Origin: an uncultured Lachnospiraceae bacterium
Lineage (GTDB): Bacteria > Bacillota > Clostridia > Lachnospirales > Lachnospiraceae
Length of the DNA stretch: 63,391 nt
Direction: 5' to 3'
Assembly: GCA_910588825.1 (NCBI GenBank)
Contig: CAJURF010000013.1
Span: forward strand, 1-63,391
The translations under genes were made by a program, and so were the position numbers. Positions 7,783 through 17,200 of the stretch are shown piece after piece. Numbering within the stretch: position 1 is the first letter of the stretch; each line of letters opens with the position of its first letter. A model generated the notes under the pieces. It worked only from the letters and a program-made list of their open reading frames with translations, was not told where the DNA came from and did not search any database.

Positions 7783-8853
7783 CTATGCAGCCTCCTTTGC
7801 ACTTTTTCCATTTTTGCGCCTGAATCTGGAAGAATATTTCTCCCTCCACTCAATGGCTTTGGGACTCCAGTTAAACAGCATCATAACAATCAGCACCACT
7901 GCGTAGATCAGCATACGGTAATCGCTTAAGCCCCGCAGAAGCTCCGGCAGAAGCGTCAGTATAATGGCCGCAATGATGGAACCTCTCATGTTTCCGATTC
8001 CGCCCAGCACCACAAAAACCAGAATCATGATAGACATATTATAACCAAAGTTCTTTGGCTGGGCTGTCAGTGTGGCCAGGTTGTGGGCATAGATTACCCC
8101 TGCCACTCCTGCCAGTGACGCTGAGATGGAAAACGCCATCAGCTTATATTTGGTAATATTGATTCCCACAGACTCGGCTGCAATGCGGTTATCCCGAATA
8201 GCCATGATTGCACGGCCGCTTCTGGAATGCATCAGATTCAAAACGATAAATAAAGTGACAAGAATCAGTATTACCCCCACCACAAATGTGGAGTCCTTGG
8301 GAGTCCCTGTAATCCCCTGAGGGCCGTTGACGATGACTTTCCCTCCTTCTTCCAGCCCAAGGGACATGGAATCCTTGGTTGAAAAATGAAAGCCCTTATC
8401 GTCTCTGCCGATAAACAAAATATTTACAATATTTTTAATGATCTCACCAAAAGCCAGTGTCACAATGGCAAGATAATCCCCTTTCAGCCTAAGTACCGGA
8501 ATGCCGATTAAGATCCCGCAGATACCGGCTGCTGCCGCACCGATTAACAAGGCCAGGAAATAGCGCACACCAGCTGCCGGAACAGCCTCCACTGCACATT
8601 TGGAGAAAAAGGCGCTGGTAAAGGCGCCCACGCACATGAACCCGGCGTGGCCCAGGCTCAGCTCTCCTAGAATTCCCACTGTCAGGTTCAGAGAGACGGC
8701 CAGGATCACATAGGCGCACAGGGGCACTAAAAGCCCTTGGAGAAGACTGGAGACATGACCCGTAGATACCATAATCTGCACAACTGCAAAAATCACGATT
8801 ACCATTAAATATGTAATCAGATTGCTTCTTGTTGTTTTACTCATTTTCTTCAT
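7783..8853 (-). CDS. livM: branched-chain amino-acid ABC permease LivM
   Basis: About 356 residues with eight to ten membrane spans and the LivM-type core VTLAFGEIIKNI followed by MAIRDNRIAAESVGIN, the cytoplasmic loop that contacts the ATPases. The start at 8853 follows AGGTGG and clears the livH stop by about 10 nt; the reading frame continues to 8892 without a better site. It forms a heteromeric channel with LivH. Confidence 0.93.
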   Translation of the reverse strand: MKKMSKTTRSNLITYLMVIVIFAVVQIMVSTGHVSSLLQGLLVPLCAYVILAVSLNLTVGILGELSLGHAGFMCVGAFTSAFFSKCAVEAVPAAGVRYFLALLIGAAAAGICGILIGIPVLRLKGDYLAIVTLAFGEIIKNIVNILFIGRDDKGFHFSTKDSMSLGLEEGGKVIVNGPQGITGTPKDSTFVVGVILILVTLFIVLNLMHSRSGRAIMAIRDNRIAAESVGINITKYKLMAFSISASLAGVAGVIYAHNLATLTAQPKNFGYNMSIMILVFVVLGGIGNMRGSIIAAIILTLLPELLRGLSDYRMLIYAVVLIVMMLFNWSPKAIEWREKYSSRFRRKNGKSAKEAA

Positions 8854-8863
8854 TGTCTTCCAC

Positions 8864-9748
8864 CTACACTTTCTCCTGAATGTTTTTGCCAAGAATGCCG
8901 GCAGGTTTCACTATCAGTACAATAATCAAAACGCCGAACACAATGGCATCCGCCATCTGAGATGAAATATACGCTTTCCCGAATATTTCAATGACTCCCA
9001 GAAGAATCCCGCCGATTAATGCCCCTGGGATGGAACCGATTCCCCCGAACACAGCAGCCACAAATGCCTTAATGCCAGGCATAGCTCCTGTGTATGGATT
9101 CAACGACGGATATGCGGAACACAACAGCACCCCTGCAACTGCAGCCAGGGCAGAGCCGATGGCAAATGTCAGCGCAATGGTCCCGTTCACATTAATCCCC
9201 ATCAGCTGTGCAGCACCTTTGTCCTCTGAGACAGCCAGCATGGCCTGCCCTGCCTTTGTCTTCTTGATAAACAGGGTAAGCCCTGCCATGATAACAATAC
9301 AGGAAACAATGGTAACAATGGTCTCTCCCGAAATGGTCAGACTGCCCCCGGCCAGAACAAGGGCCGGTACCGGAACTACCGATGAAAAGGACTTTGTATT
9401 CGCACCAAAGACCAGAAGCGCCAGATTTTGAAGCAGATAACTCACACCGATGGCTGTAATCAGCACCGCCAGTGAAGATGCTGCATTCAAAAGGGGCCTG
9501 TACGCCACACTTTCAATTACAACTCCAAGAATCGTACAAAAAACAACAGCCAGCAATACTGCCGCCAGTGGTGGAAGTCCCCCGCTGGCTATGGCTGTCA
9601 TCACCACATACGCACCAACCATAATTACGTCGCCGTGGGCAAAGTTCAACATCTTGGCGATCCCGTATACCATGGTATACCCCAGTGCAATGATGGCATA
9701 TACACTTCCAAGGCTGATGCCGTTGACCAGATAAGATATAAAGCTCAT
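8864..9748 (-). CDS. livH: branched-chain amino-acid ABC permease LivH
   Basis: 294 residues with about eight membrane spans. Typical LivH features are GYTMVYGIAKMLNFAHGDV near residue 25 and AVSEDKGAAQLMGIN in the coupling loop. Two small hairpins separate it from the binding-protein gene livJ upstream, which fits the common pattern of higher binding-protein expression. Confidence 0.95.
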   Translation of the reverse strand: MSFISYLVNGISLGSVYAIIALGYTMVYGIAKMLNFAHGDVIMVGAYVVMTAIASGGLPPLAAVLLAVVFCTILGVVIESVAYRPLLNAASSLAVLITAIGVSYLLQNLALLVFGANTKSFSSVVPVPALVLAGGSLTISGETIVTIVSCIVIMAGLTLFIKKTKAGQAMLAVSEDKGAAQLMGINVNGTIALTFAIGSALAAVAGVLLCSAYPSLNPYTGAMPGIKAFVAAVFGGIGSIPGALIGGILLGVIEIFGKAYISSQMADAIVFGVLIIVLIVKPAGILGKNIQEKV

Positions 9749-9772
9749 AATAAAAATCCCCTCCTCTAGAGT

Positions 9773-9801
9773 GTATTTGAAAAATATTCTGATGCAAATA
9801 C
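9773..9801 (-). other. small hairpin before livH
   Basis: GTATTTG (9773-9779) and CAAATAC (9795-9801) form a 7-bp stem with a 15-nt loop directly upstream of the livH ribosome site. The arms resemble the ends of the elements at 1991-2104 and 11202-11283. Confidence 0.4.
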
Positions 9802-9819
9802 TTCTCTATACAAATAGAA

Positions 9820-9842
9820 GGTTATCTTTCACAAAGATAACC
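9820..9842 (-). terminator. livJ: livJ-livH intercistronic attenuator
   Basis: GGTTATCTTT (9820-9829) and AAAGATAACC (9833-9842) form a perfect 10-bp stem with a 3-nt loop about 23 nt after the livJ stop. The tail on the minus strand (TTCTATTTG) is only partly U-rich, so partial termination or 3'-end protection of livJ mRNA is more likely than a full stop. Confidence 0.6.
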
Positions 9843-9865
9843 CTCTATCCATAATGAGTGCTTTT

Positions 9866-11107
9866 CTACTCTACAACTGCGTAATCCCCATTCTCGATTT
9901 TCACAACCATAGGCTCTTTGCTGGGCTCTCCACTTGCCTCCCAGGTGAGGCCTTTTGCTGTCACGCCGTCAATGGAAATCTCCACCATGGCCGCTTTCAT
10001 AGCGTCACATACATCTGACGGGGACATATCTGGAGTTACACCGCCTTCTTCTATTGCCGCTTTGATCGCATAAATTCCATCGTATGCATCTGCTGCAAAC
10101 TGATTGGGTGTCCCGCCGTAAGCTGCATCATAATCTTTTACAAACTTCTGGATGGCTTCGTCCTCAGAAGTAGGTGTAAATGGACTCATAAACATCAGGT
10201 TATTGGCCAGTTCCACATCGAATCCCTCCACTGCCAGGATTCCATCCATGCCGTCACAGCCGAAGAAAATCGGGGCAAAGTTCATTCCAGCCGCCTGTTT
10301 CAGCACCAGAGAAGCCTCTGTATAATAGAAGGGCAGGAATACCAAATCTGCACCGCCGTCTTTCGCTTTCTGAAGCTGTACAGAAAAGTCTGTCTTAGCT
10401 TCTGCTGTAAACGCCTCTGCCGCAACAATCTCAAAGTCCTGATTTTCCGCTTCTTTGGCAAATGCTTCATAAATACCTGTGGAATATACATCGGAACTGT
10501 CATAAATAACAGCAACTTTCTCTGCCAGACCGTTCTCACCGATATATTTTGCAGATTCCAGGCCCTGCATGGGGTCTGAGAAACATACACGAAAAGCATT
10601 GTCATACTGTACACATTCTACCGCTGTTCCGGAAGGTGTCAGCATGAAAATATTGTCGGCCTGAGATACCTCGCTCACTGCCACACAGGGAGCAGAGGTC
10701 ACAGTACCCAGAAGTGCCTGCATTCCCCAGTCTTTCAATGTATTATAAGCATTTACCGCTTTCTCCGGGTCGTGCTCATCGTCCTGGTAATTAAAATCAA
10801 TCTCTACACCGTCGATTCCGCCCGCCTCATTGATCTCTTTCACTGCCAGTTCCGCGCCGTTTTTCACCGCTTCGCCGTAAACTGCCGCTCCGCCAGTCAC
10901 CGGACCGATGCCGCCGATCTTAAACTTGCCGCCTTCTTCACTGCCGCTGTCCTCAGCACTGTCTGATCCGGAATCTGCGCTGGAACCGGAATCCGAAGCC
11001 GCACCAGAATCCGAAGAACTGCTTCCGGAACCTGAACCGCAGCCTGTCATCAAAGCAGTTGTCATAGCTGCCACTAACAGGGCAGACATTACTTTTCTCA
11101 TTTTCAT
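9866..11107 (-). CDS. livJ: branched-chain amino-acid binding lipoprotein LivJ/BraC-type
   Basis: 413-residue extracellular binding protein. The N-terminus is a lipoprotein signal with lipobox LMTGC at about residue 23, followed by a long Ser/Gly/Asp-rich linker and a type I periplasmic-binding domain (IGGIGPVTGGAAVYGEAVKNG). It should be anchored to the outer membrane face and hand ligand to LivHM. AGGAGG lies 8 nt before the ATG. It is the first gene of the operon, with a near-consensus promoter. Ligand preference within branched-chain amino acids or related compounds is not predictable by eye. Confidence 0.93.
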   Translation of the reverse strand: MKMRKVMSALLVAAMTTALMTGCGSGSGSSSSDSGAASDSGSSADSGSDSAEDSGSEEGGKFKIGGIGPVTGGAAVYGEAVKNGAELAVKEINEAGGIDGVEIDFNYQDDEHDPEKAVNAYNTLKDWGMQALLGTVTSAPCVAVSEVSQADNIFMLTPSGTAVECVQYDNAFRVCFSDPMQGLESAKYIGENGLAEKVAVIYDSSDVYSTGIYEAFAKEAENQDFEIVAAEAFTAEAKTDFSVQLQKAKDGGADLVFLPFYYTEASLVLKQAAGMNFAPIFFGCDGMDGILAVEGFDVELANNLMFMSPFTPTSEDEAIQKFVKDYDAAYGGTPNQFAADAYDGIYAIKAAIEEGGVTPDMSPSDVCDAMKAAMVEISIDGVTAKGLTWEASGEPSKEPMVVKIENGDYAVVE

Positions 11108-11154
11108 AAGAAACTCCTCCTAAATAAATAATTGGACCGTTGTCCCTGTGAAAA

Positions 11155-11183
11155 ATCATACATGAGAATACGTAATTTGTCAA
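11155..11183 (-). promoter_or_regulatory. liv operon promoter
   Basis: On the minus strand TTGACA (11178-11183) and TATGAT (11155-11160) are 17 nt apart, giving a short leader of about 40 nt. No T-box or riboswitch-sized leader is present, so control by leucine would have to act at this promoter. Confidence 0.8.
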
Positions 11184-11201
11184 GTATTTCACGGCTGGAG
11201 C

Positions 11202-11283
11202 GTATTTGAAATTCAAGCCCGCGCTGAGCGGGTCATCCATCTGGCAGAAAGCATTTTTAAGACACCCTCTAATTTTCAAATAC
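11202..11283. repeat. palindromic element overlapping the anti-sigma gene end
   Basis: GTATTTGAAATT (11202-11213) pairs with AATTTTCAAATAC (11271-11283) apart from one bulged base, with an inner stem CCCGC/GCGGG (11218-11222 and 11228-11232). The right arm includes the last codons and stop of the DUF4179 gene. The end sequence AATTTCAAATACG is close to AATTTCAAACACG in the 1991-2104 element. Confidence 0.4.
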
Positions 11284-12843
11284 AATTTCTTTATGGTAAA
11301 GAGCCCGTTCATCTAAGAGCTGGGCAAATGTCTTTTCCTTTTTCTTGGTCTCATAGTCTTCGGACCAGTAATACCCTTTCAGCTCATCCATATACTCCAT
11401 ATAATCACAGATATACACATCTATTTTAGATACGTCCCTGTCCTGAATGGCCAGGGTATTGGTGCTGCCGCCTATGCCATTTCCCAGAATATCCCCATCC
11501 GCATCCAGCGCAACGGTAAAATAATCGGCACTTTCATTGCCATCGTCTATGATAATCTCAAACGGCGTCTTAGTCACCGACACCAGACCCAGACCGTTTT
11601 CATCCACATCATTAATTTCCTTTACAACTGTTCCCCCGCTGTTTTTGTTTACCTGAAATGAAAATTCCCACGGACCTTCCACCCACCAGTTTTCATATTG
11701 ATTGGGATGTTCCCTGGTTTCCGGAAAGCGCTCCCCATACTGATTCCACATCTCGTTAAACAGCTGATGTTCGATTTCTTTCTGCTCCTGTGTAAAGCTT
11801 TCATAGGCTTCATCCGTAGTTTCCAGGCCCTGGTCTCTCATGGCCTGTTCATATCCGGCCCGGATATCTTCCGGCATTTCCGGCAGTTTTCCATCCACTT
11901 GATAACCCACCACCATGGGAATCGTAAGTTTCACTCCGAATGTCTCCGGCACCTCCGCCTCTTTCTGGAAATCTTTCAGGTCCGCACCTCCGGCCTGGGC
12001 AAGGGCTGCATCCGTTATCTGGTCAATCCCCAGAATCTCTCTGGCCTTCTCATATGCCTGCACGGGATTCTCTTCCAGCTCCTGGGCCGTGATGCCAAGA
12101 GATTGTATAAATTCATCCTGTTTTCTACGGTATTCTTCATAGGCTGCTTCATCTGCGGCTGCATCCAGGTCAAAACGGAGTACCCCCGCATAGGTGTGGT
12201 CATCTGCATACCGCCCCTCCAGGCCGCTGGTTCCTGACGCCAGCAGACATTCCTGATTGTTGTAATCAAATGTCAGGGTACTCTCATACAGGTCAAGAAC
12301 TGACTGGCCATTATCCATAGCTATTGTCTGCGGCAGCTGTTTCTCTGACTCTATAACCATACTGATATAGAGTGCTGCATCGTTACAGTAGATTTCCGAC
12401 AAAGTTATAGTTACCCCGTCTTTCGTCTGCCTGTAGAGAAGCGTATCTCCGCTCCCGTCTGCTGTTTCCGCCGCCTCTGTGTCCTTCAGCGGTTCCACGT
12501 ATTCTCTGTAATCTCCGGAAAATCCCATGGTTCCTCCCACAGCTTCAAACACATGCCCTACCAGCGGAATCTGTGCCGCAAATGCCGGATTTACCATGCA
12601 AATACCCAGAAAAACTGCCGCCGCCGCCGCTGCACCTGCAAAAGTCTTAAGAACAGTTTTTCTGATGCACTTTTGCTCTCTGTGGTCTCTCTTTGCAGCC
12701 TCCATGTGCCTGATACGGGCAAACGCGGCTCTTTGTGCATCTGCCACCTGTTCCGGCACCGGAAATTCTTTTTCCATTACTTTTTGGATTTCTCTATCCA
12801 GCCGTGTATTCTCTTCGATTGGAAAATTGATTGGTTTTTTCAT
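11269..12843 (-). CDS. DUF4179-type anti-sigma factor
   Basis: About 524 residues. The N-terminal roughly 60 residues are charged and cytoplasmic, then comes one Ala-rich membrane span (about residues 65-90, ending VNPAFAAQIPLVG), and the large remainder is outside the cell. This is the arrangement of DUF4179 proteins encoded next to ECF-like sigma factors, where the inner segment holds the sigma factor. The ATG at 12843 has AAAGGAG 5 nt upstream and overlaps the sigma gene by 50 nt. The extracellular part has no domain I can name. The stimulus is unknown; envelope stress is the usual guess. Confidence 0.85.
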   Translation of the reverse strand: MKKPINFPIEENTRLDREIQKVMEKEFPVPEQVADAQRAAFARIRHMEAAKRDHREQKCIRKTVLKTFAGAAAAAAVFLGICMVNPAFAAQIPLVGHVFEAVGGTMGFSGDYREYVEPLKDTEAAETADGSGDTLLYRQTKDGVTITLSEIYCNDAALYISMVIESEKQLPQTIAMDNGQSVLDLYESTLTFDYNNQECLLASGTSGLEGRYADDHTYAGVLRFDLDAAADEAAYEEYRRKQDEFIQSLGITAQELEENPVQAYEKAREILGIDQITDAALAQAGGADLKDFQKEAEVPETFGVKLTIPMVVGYQVDGKLPEMPEDIRAGYEQAMRDQGLETTDEAYESFTQEQKEIEHQLFNEMWNQYGERFPETREHPNQYENWWVEGPWEFSFQVNKNSGGTVVKEINDVDENGLGLVSVTKTPFEIIIDDGNESADYFTVALDADGDILGNGIGGSTNTLAIQDRDVSKIDVYICDYMEYMDELKGYYWSEDYETKKKEKTFAQLLDERALYHKEIVFEN

Positions 12844-13384
12844 CTGAACTCCTTTCCCTGCCAATAGACTTGTCCTTTTTTCCCGTATCTTCCTGGAAAT
12901 AAGCAGACCGAATCTGTTCCCTTGCCCTTGCCAGTCTGGTTTTCACTGTGTTCTCATTCAATTCCAGCAGTTCTGCAATTTCAGATATTTTAAAACCCTG
13001 CTCGTAATAGAGTACCAGTATCACACGGTATTTCTCATCCACCTGCTCCAGCATCTCCTTAAACTCAAACTCCGCCAGGGATTTGTCCTGCCGGGGTGTT
13101 TCCGGCACCTGTTCTATGGTATTTACCTTTTTGTAATGTCTGAGAATCTGATTGCATTCATTGATTAATATCCGAATCAGCCAGGTTTTAAAATACTGGG
13201 GATTTTTCAGCTTATGAATTTTCTCAAAGCTGGTTAATATGGTATCTTGTATGGCATCCGACACATCGTTATCGTTTTTCAGTATCCCACGGGCTGTTTT
13301 GTACATGGATAATGAGTTCATTTCCATCAATTCCAAAAATGCGTCCGCATCGCCCCGAACCGCCTTTTCCACAAGTTCCTGCAT
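12794..13384 (-). CDS. ECF/SigV-like RNA polymerase sigma factor
   Basis: 196 residues with sigma-70 region 2 (about 20-90, including DAIQDTILTSFEKIH and YFKTWLIRILINECN) and region 4 (about 120-170, with KISEIAELLELNENTVKTRL). It lacks regions 1 and 3, as expected for an extracytoplasmic-function sigma factor. AAAGGAGG precedes the ATG. It is co-transcribed with the DUF4179 anti-sigma gene, which starts inside it. A TGAAAC-n17-CATCTAA sequence upstream matches ECF promoters and suggests positive autoregulation. Confidence 0.92.
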   Translation of the reverse strand: MQELVEKAVRGDADAFLELMEMNSLSMYKTARGILKNDNDVSDAIQDTILTSFEKIHKLKNPQYFKTWLIRILINECNQILRHYKKVNTIEQVPETPRQDKSLAEFEFKEMLEQVDEKYRVILVLYYEQGFKISEIAELLELNENTVKTRLARAREQIRSAYFQEDTGKKDKSIGRERSSDEKTNQFSNRREYTAG

Positions 13385-13495
13385 AGCTTTCAGCCCCTCC
13401 TTTCCCTTTGTATGTACTCTCGGAATCTGTCTTGCACCTGCTTTTGTGGACGTTCCACTGCTTATTGTTTCTCATTCGAATGATCATTACATATA

Positions 13496-13525
13496 TTAGA
13501 TGCCTCAGAGCGGAAAAAAGTTTCA
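13496..13525 (-). promoter_or_regulatory. ECF-type autoregulatory promoter
   Basis: On the minus strand TGAAAC (13520-13525) is followed after 17 nt by CATCTAA (13496-13502). This closely resembles the TGAAAC/CGTCTAA promoters of SigV/SigM/SigW-type factors. It lies 112-141 nt before the sigma start codon, immediately after the upstream operon's terminator. Confidence 0.7.
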
Positions 13526-13560
13526 AAAAAACAGACGCCGGTTTTTGATTCCCCGGCGCC
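13525..13560 (-). terminator. intrinsic terminator after mntP
   Basis: GACGCCGG (13534-13541) pairs with CCGGCGCC (13553-13560) with one G-U pair; read on the minus strand the stem is followed by TG and seven T residues. It ends the leftward addBA-mntP transcript. The T run abuts the -35 of the ECF promoter. Confidence 0.8.
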
Positions 13561-13643
13561 CGTAAGAGCTTATGAACTGTATGAAAATAACTCATGGAGA
13601 GGACCAGCTGACCGCAGACCATGCCGCTTCTTCGCCCCCCCTT

Positions 13644-14198
13644 TTAGATAACCCCCAAGTGCTCCAGCAGAATCTTCACAGCCATCAAGATTAAAATCAC
13701 TCCTCCGGCAATCTCCGCCTTGGAACGGTATTTTGCCCCAAACACATTCCCAATCTGTACCCCTGCCACGCTGAAACAAAATGTGGTCACTCCGATTACC
13801 AATACAGCCCCAATAATCCCCACATTTAAAAAGGCAAATGTAATCCCTATTGCCAGAGCATCAATACTGGTGGCCACCGCCAGCATCAGCATGCTCTTCA
13901 TATCAAAAGCCGGGTCCGGATGGCAGGTCTGGCGGGCTTCTTTGATCATATTCAGCCCAATCAGCACCAGAAGGCCAAAGGCTATCCAGTGGTCAACCTT
14001 TGTAATATAATCCTGGAACTGTACCCCCAGCAGATAACCTGCCAGAGGCATCAATGCCTGAAACCCGCCAAAATACGCCCCTGCCGCCACAGCATATTTC
14101 CAGCTCATACTGGACAAAGACAATCCTTTACAGATGGAAACTGCAAACGCGTCCATGGATAACCCCACAGCAATTACAAATAACGTTAAAAAACTCAC
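13644..14198 (-). CDS. mntP: MntP-family manganese exporter
   Basis: 184 residues with six hydrophobic segments in two repeats. The family signature is clear: VGLSMDAFAVSICKGL near the N-terminus and the second-half counterpart VATSIDALAIGITFAF, each with a conserved Asp. MntP exports Mn2+ from the cytoplasm. The GTG at 14198 is selected because AAGGAGG lies 5 nt before it. There is only a 29-nt gap after addA and no yybP-ykoY riboswitch-sized leader, so it seems to be read through from addBA. Confidence 0.92.
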   Translation of the reverse strand: MSFLTLFVIAVGLSMDAFAVSICKGLSLSSMSWKYAVAAGAYFGGFQALMPLAGYLLGVQFQDYITKVDHWIAFGLLVLIGLNMIKEARQTCHPDPAFDMKSMLMLAVATSIDALAIGITFAFLNVGIIGAVLVIGVTTFCFSVAGVQIGNVFGAKYRSKAEIAGGVILILMAVKILLEHLGVI

Positions 14199-14227
14199 TG
14201 CAACCTCCTTATCAAATCCAAGAACAC

Positions 14228-17200
14228 TTAAATCTCTATAGCTTTCCCCAGACAAAATGAATACAAGTATTTTTCCTTCACCCGTTTTCCCGTCAGCCTC
14301 TCCAGCGCCTGGCCATAGCATTCCAGCTGGACACGATACTGGTCTGCCAGACACTGTTCTCCCCCAGGCGGTGTCCAGTTGGTTTTATAATCCACCACAA
14401 CAATTTCATCCTGTTCCAGAAAATAAGCATCCACAATCCCCTGAACCAGCACCTGCTCCTCCCCATTCCAGCCCTCATTTACCTCCGAAGCCTTTCTGGA
14501 AATCACAAAAGGCTGCTCCCGGTACAGCATTCCCTGTCTCTGTGCCAGCTTCATCCTCTTTCCAAGAGGTGACCGTGCCAGTGCCAGCAGGTCTCTGTCC
14601 CGGATATATCCACGGCTCGTTTCGTCCAGCCTTCCTTCTGATACCAGCGTATCCAGCTGTTTTTGGACGCCTTCTTTTGTTTCCGCGCCGGCAAAGTCCA
14701 GGCACTCCAAAGCCTTATGATAAATGGTTCCACGGGCCGCTCCCTGAAGCCCTTCTTCTCTTTCCTCCATAAAATCCGGAATCAGGGGAACCACATCCGG
14801 TTCAAAATACATCTCTTCGCTGTCATCCTCCCGTTCCTCCTGCTCACGGATTTCCGATACCGACACCTTCACCGGAATCTCCACACGGTTTGCATAAGGG
14901 TAGACGAAGGAGAACCGCTCCTGAAGCAGTTCCCGGGTGGGAGTATGATAGACTTCTTCCTCTTTCTCTGACAAAAGCATTTCTTTGTGAATCACGCCTT
15001 CCGCCTGCCGCTCCACTTCGCTTTCCAGCAGACTGCCCGCCCCTGTCACCTCCACGGTAAACTGGGCAGGTGTCTTTCCCACAGACGGGTCTCCTTCCCA
15101 GACAAGACCCTGTTCCTCGTACATGGCCGCGGCCGCCGGATGGCGCGCCAGAGCCGGCAGAATCCATCCCCAATAGTCCCTTGCCTTCTCCAGCAGATAC
15201 ACTGGCAGTTTCACCTCCCTGCGGCGCCAGAGACGCTGATACTCCAGAAGATGTTTCTCCAGTTTGGTGATAGTGCCTGTGAGAATCAGTTTTTCTTTTG
15301 CTCTGGTCATGGCCACATAGAGCACTCTCAGCTCCTCCCCCAGATTCTCTGTCAGGGTTTTCTGATGGAGCACCTGGCGGATCACTGTCCGGGTACAGAT
15401 TCTCTCCTCTGGAAATACCGCGTCTGTTCCAATGCCAAGATCCGGGTGAAGAAGCAGTCTGGCATTGGCATCCTGCTGGTTAAACCGCTTTCCCATACCT
15501 GCGGCGAATACAATGGGAAATTCCAGTCCTTTGCTCTTATGAATGGTCATAATCCGCACCGTATGTTCCTCTGCTCCCGCCAGGGGAACTTCTCCATAGT
15601 CCACCTGGTATTTCTGGAGGTTCTCCACATAGCGGACAAAGTGGAACAGCCCCCGGTAACTGGAAGCCTCGTACTCCCTGGCTTTCTCCACCAGCATCTG
15701 CAGATTGGCCGCCCGCTGTTCTCCCGGGGGCAGCGCAGCCGCATAACTGCCGTACCCGGTCACTTTAAGGATATACAAAAGCAGCTGATGAATGGGTGTA
15801 TAAGCCACCCTATGCCGCACCTCATCCAGACAGTCAAAAAAGGAAACCAGCTTTTCCCGAAGGACGTTATCGTCCCCCTCCTCGGCATATTCACGGGCAC
15901 GTTCATACAGACTCCCCGGCTGGCTTCCCAGGAGGGCCATTTCCTGAGCCGTACATCCGCCAATGGGCGAGTGAAGAACAGCGGCCAAGGGAATATCCTG
16001 CCGGGGATTGTTGCAGATACGCAGATAATTCAGCACAGACACCACTTCCAAGGCGGAGAAATATCCGGTCTTTGACACACTGTAGGCGGGAATCCCCCTG
16101 CTTTTTAACACCTTTACAAACACATCCGACCAGCCAGACGCAGTGCGCAGCAGAATCACCATATCCCCATAACGGCAGGGACGGTATTTCTTCGTGTCCT
16201 TATCCAGCACCTGGCGCACTCCTGCCATCTCCTGAATCTTCCTGGCTATGGCAAGGGCCTCCAGCTCCCGCTGCATCCGGGTGCCCTTTTCCTCCTCCAG
16301 CTCCGGCCCATCTGCCTCTGCCAGAAGCACCTCCACAGAAGCCTCCGGCCCGCCTTCCGGGAACTGAGCTCCCGGATACAGCGCTGCCTGGCTGTCATAC
16401 TCCACATCCCCCATTTCCCGGCCCATGATCTGATAAAACAGGTAGTTTATCCCCTCCAGCACCTGGGCCCGGCTGCGGAAATTCTTGTGCAGGTCAATCC
16501 GCTGCTGTTGGCCATCCTCCAGTGTATAGGCGTCAAATTTTTCCATAAAAAGTTCCGGACGGGCCAGGCGGAAACGGTAAATGCTCTGCTTCACATCCCC
16601 TACCATGAAAATATTATGTTTTCCCTGCCAGACCTTAGACACCGCCAGCATCAGCTGTTCCTGCACAAAACTGCTGTCCTGATACTCGTCGATGAGAATT
16701 TCCTCAAACTGTTCCGAGAGCTCCCTGGCTGCGGAAGTATACCGGATCTCGCCGTTTTCCTGCTCCACCAGAATATCCAGGGCGAAATGCTCCAAATCAG
16801 AGAAATCCAGCAGGTTTTTCTCCCGCTTGCGTTTCCCGTACTCCTCCATAAAATCCCTGGCCAGGTGAATCAAAGCGCAGACGGGCACCTGGCACACCTG
16901 CATCTGCTTTAGCACCTCCTCCAGCTTTTCGGAAAAATAATTTTCCCTTAGAGATTTCAGCATCTCTTTCACCTGATCCCGGATTCCTTTTACCTGTTCC
17001 CGGACGCGGGGGTCTACCTGGTCGTCTTTCTTTCTGGGCAGGGCGGCAAAGGACAGCTCGGACAGAATCTGTACGTACTCATCGAACTTTCGGATATGTT
17101 CCAGTTTCTCCAGCATCTGCACGTCCTGTTCCAGCGCCGGGGCATACATATAGGGGCCCCCTGGCTCCTGGGCCAGCTCATTGGCTTCCCGGGCCAGTTC

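Noticed and set aside
13644..14198. yybP-ykoY manganese riboswitch before mntP
   Set aside because: Only 29 nt separate addA from the mntP start, too short for that element.
15796..16428. Long plus-strand frame opposite addA
   Set aside because: Pro/Ser/His-rich translation typical of antisense to a GC-rich gene; addA motifs are on the other strand.
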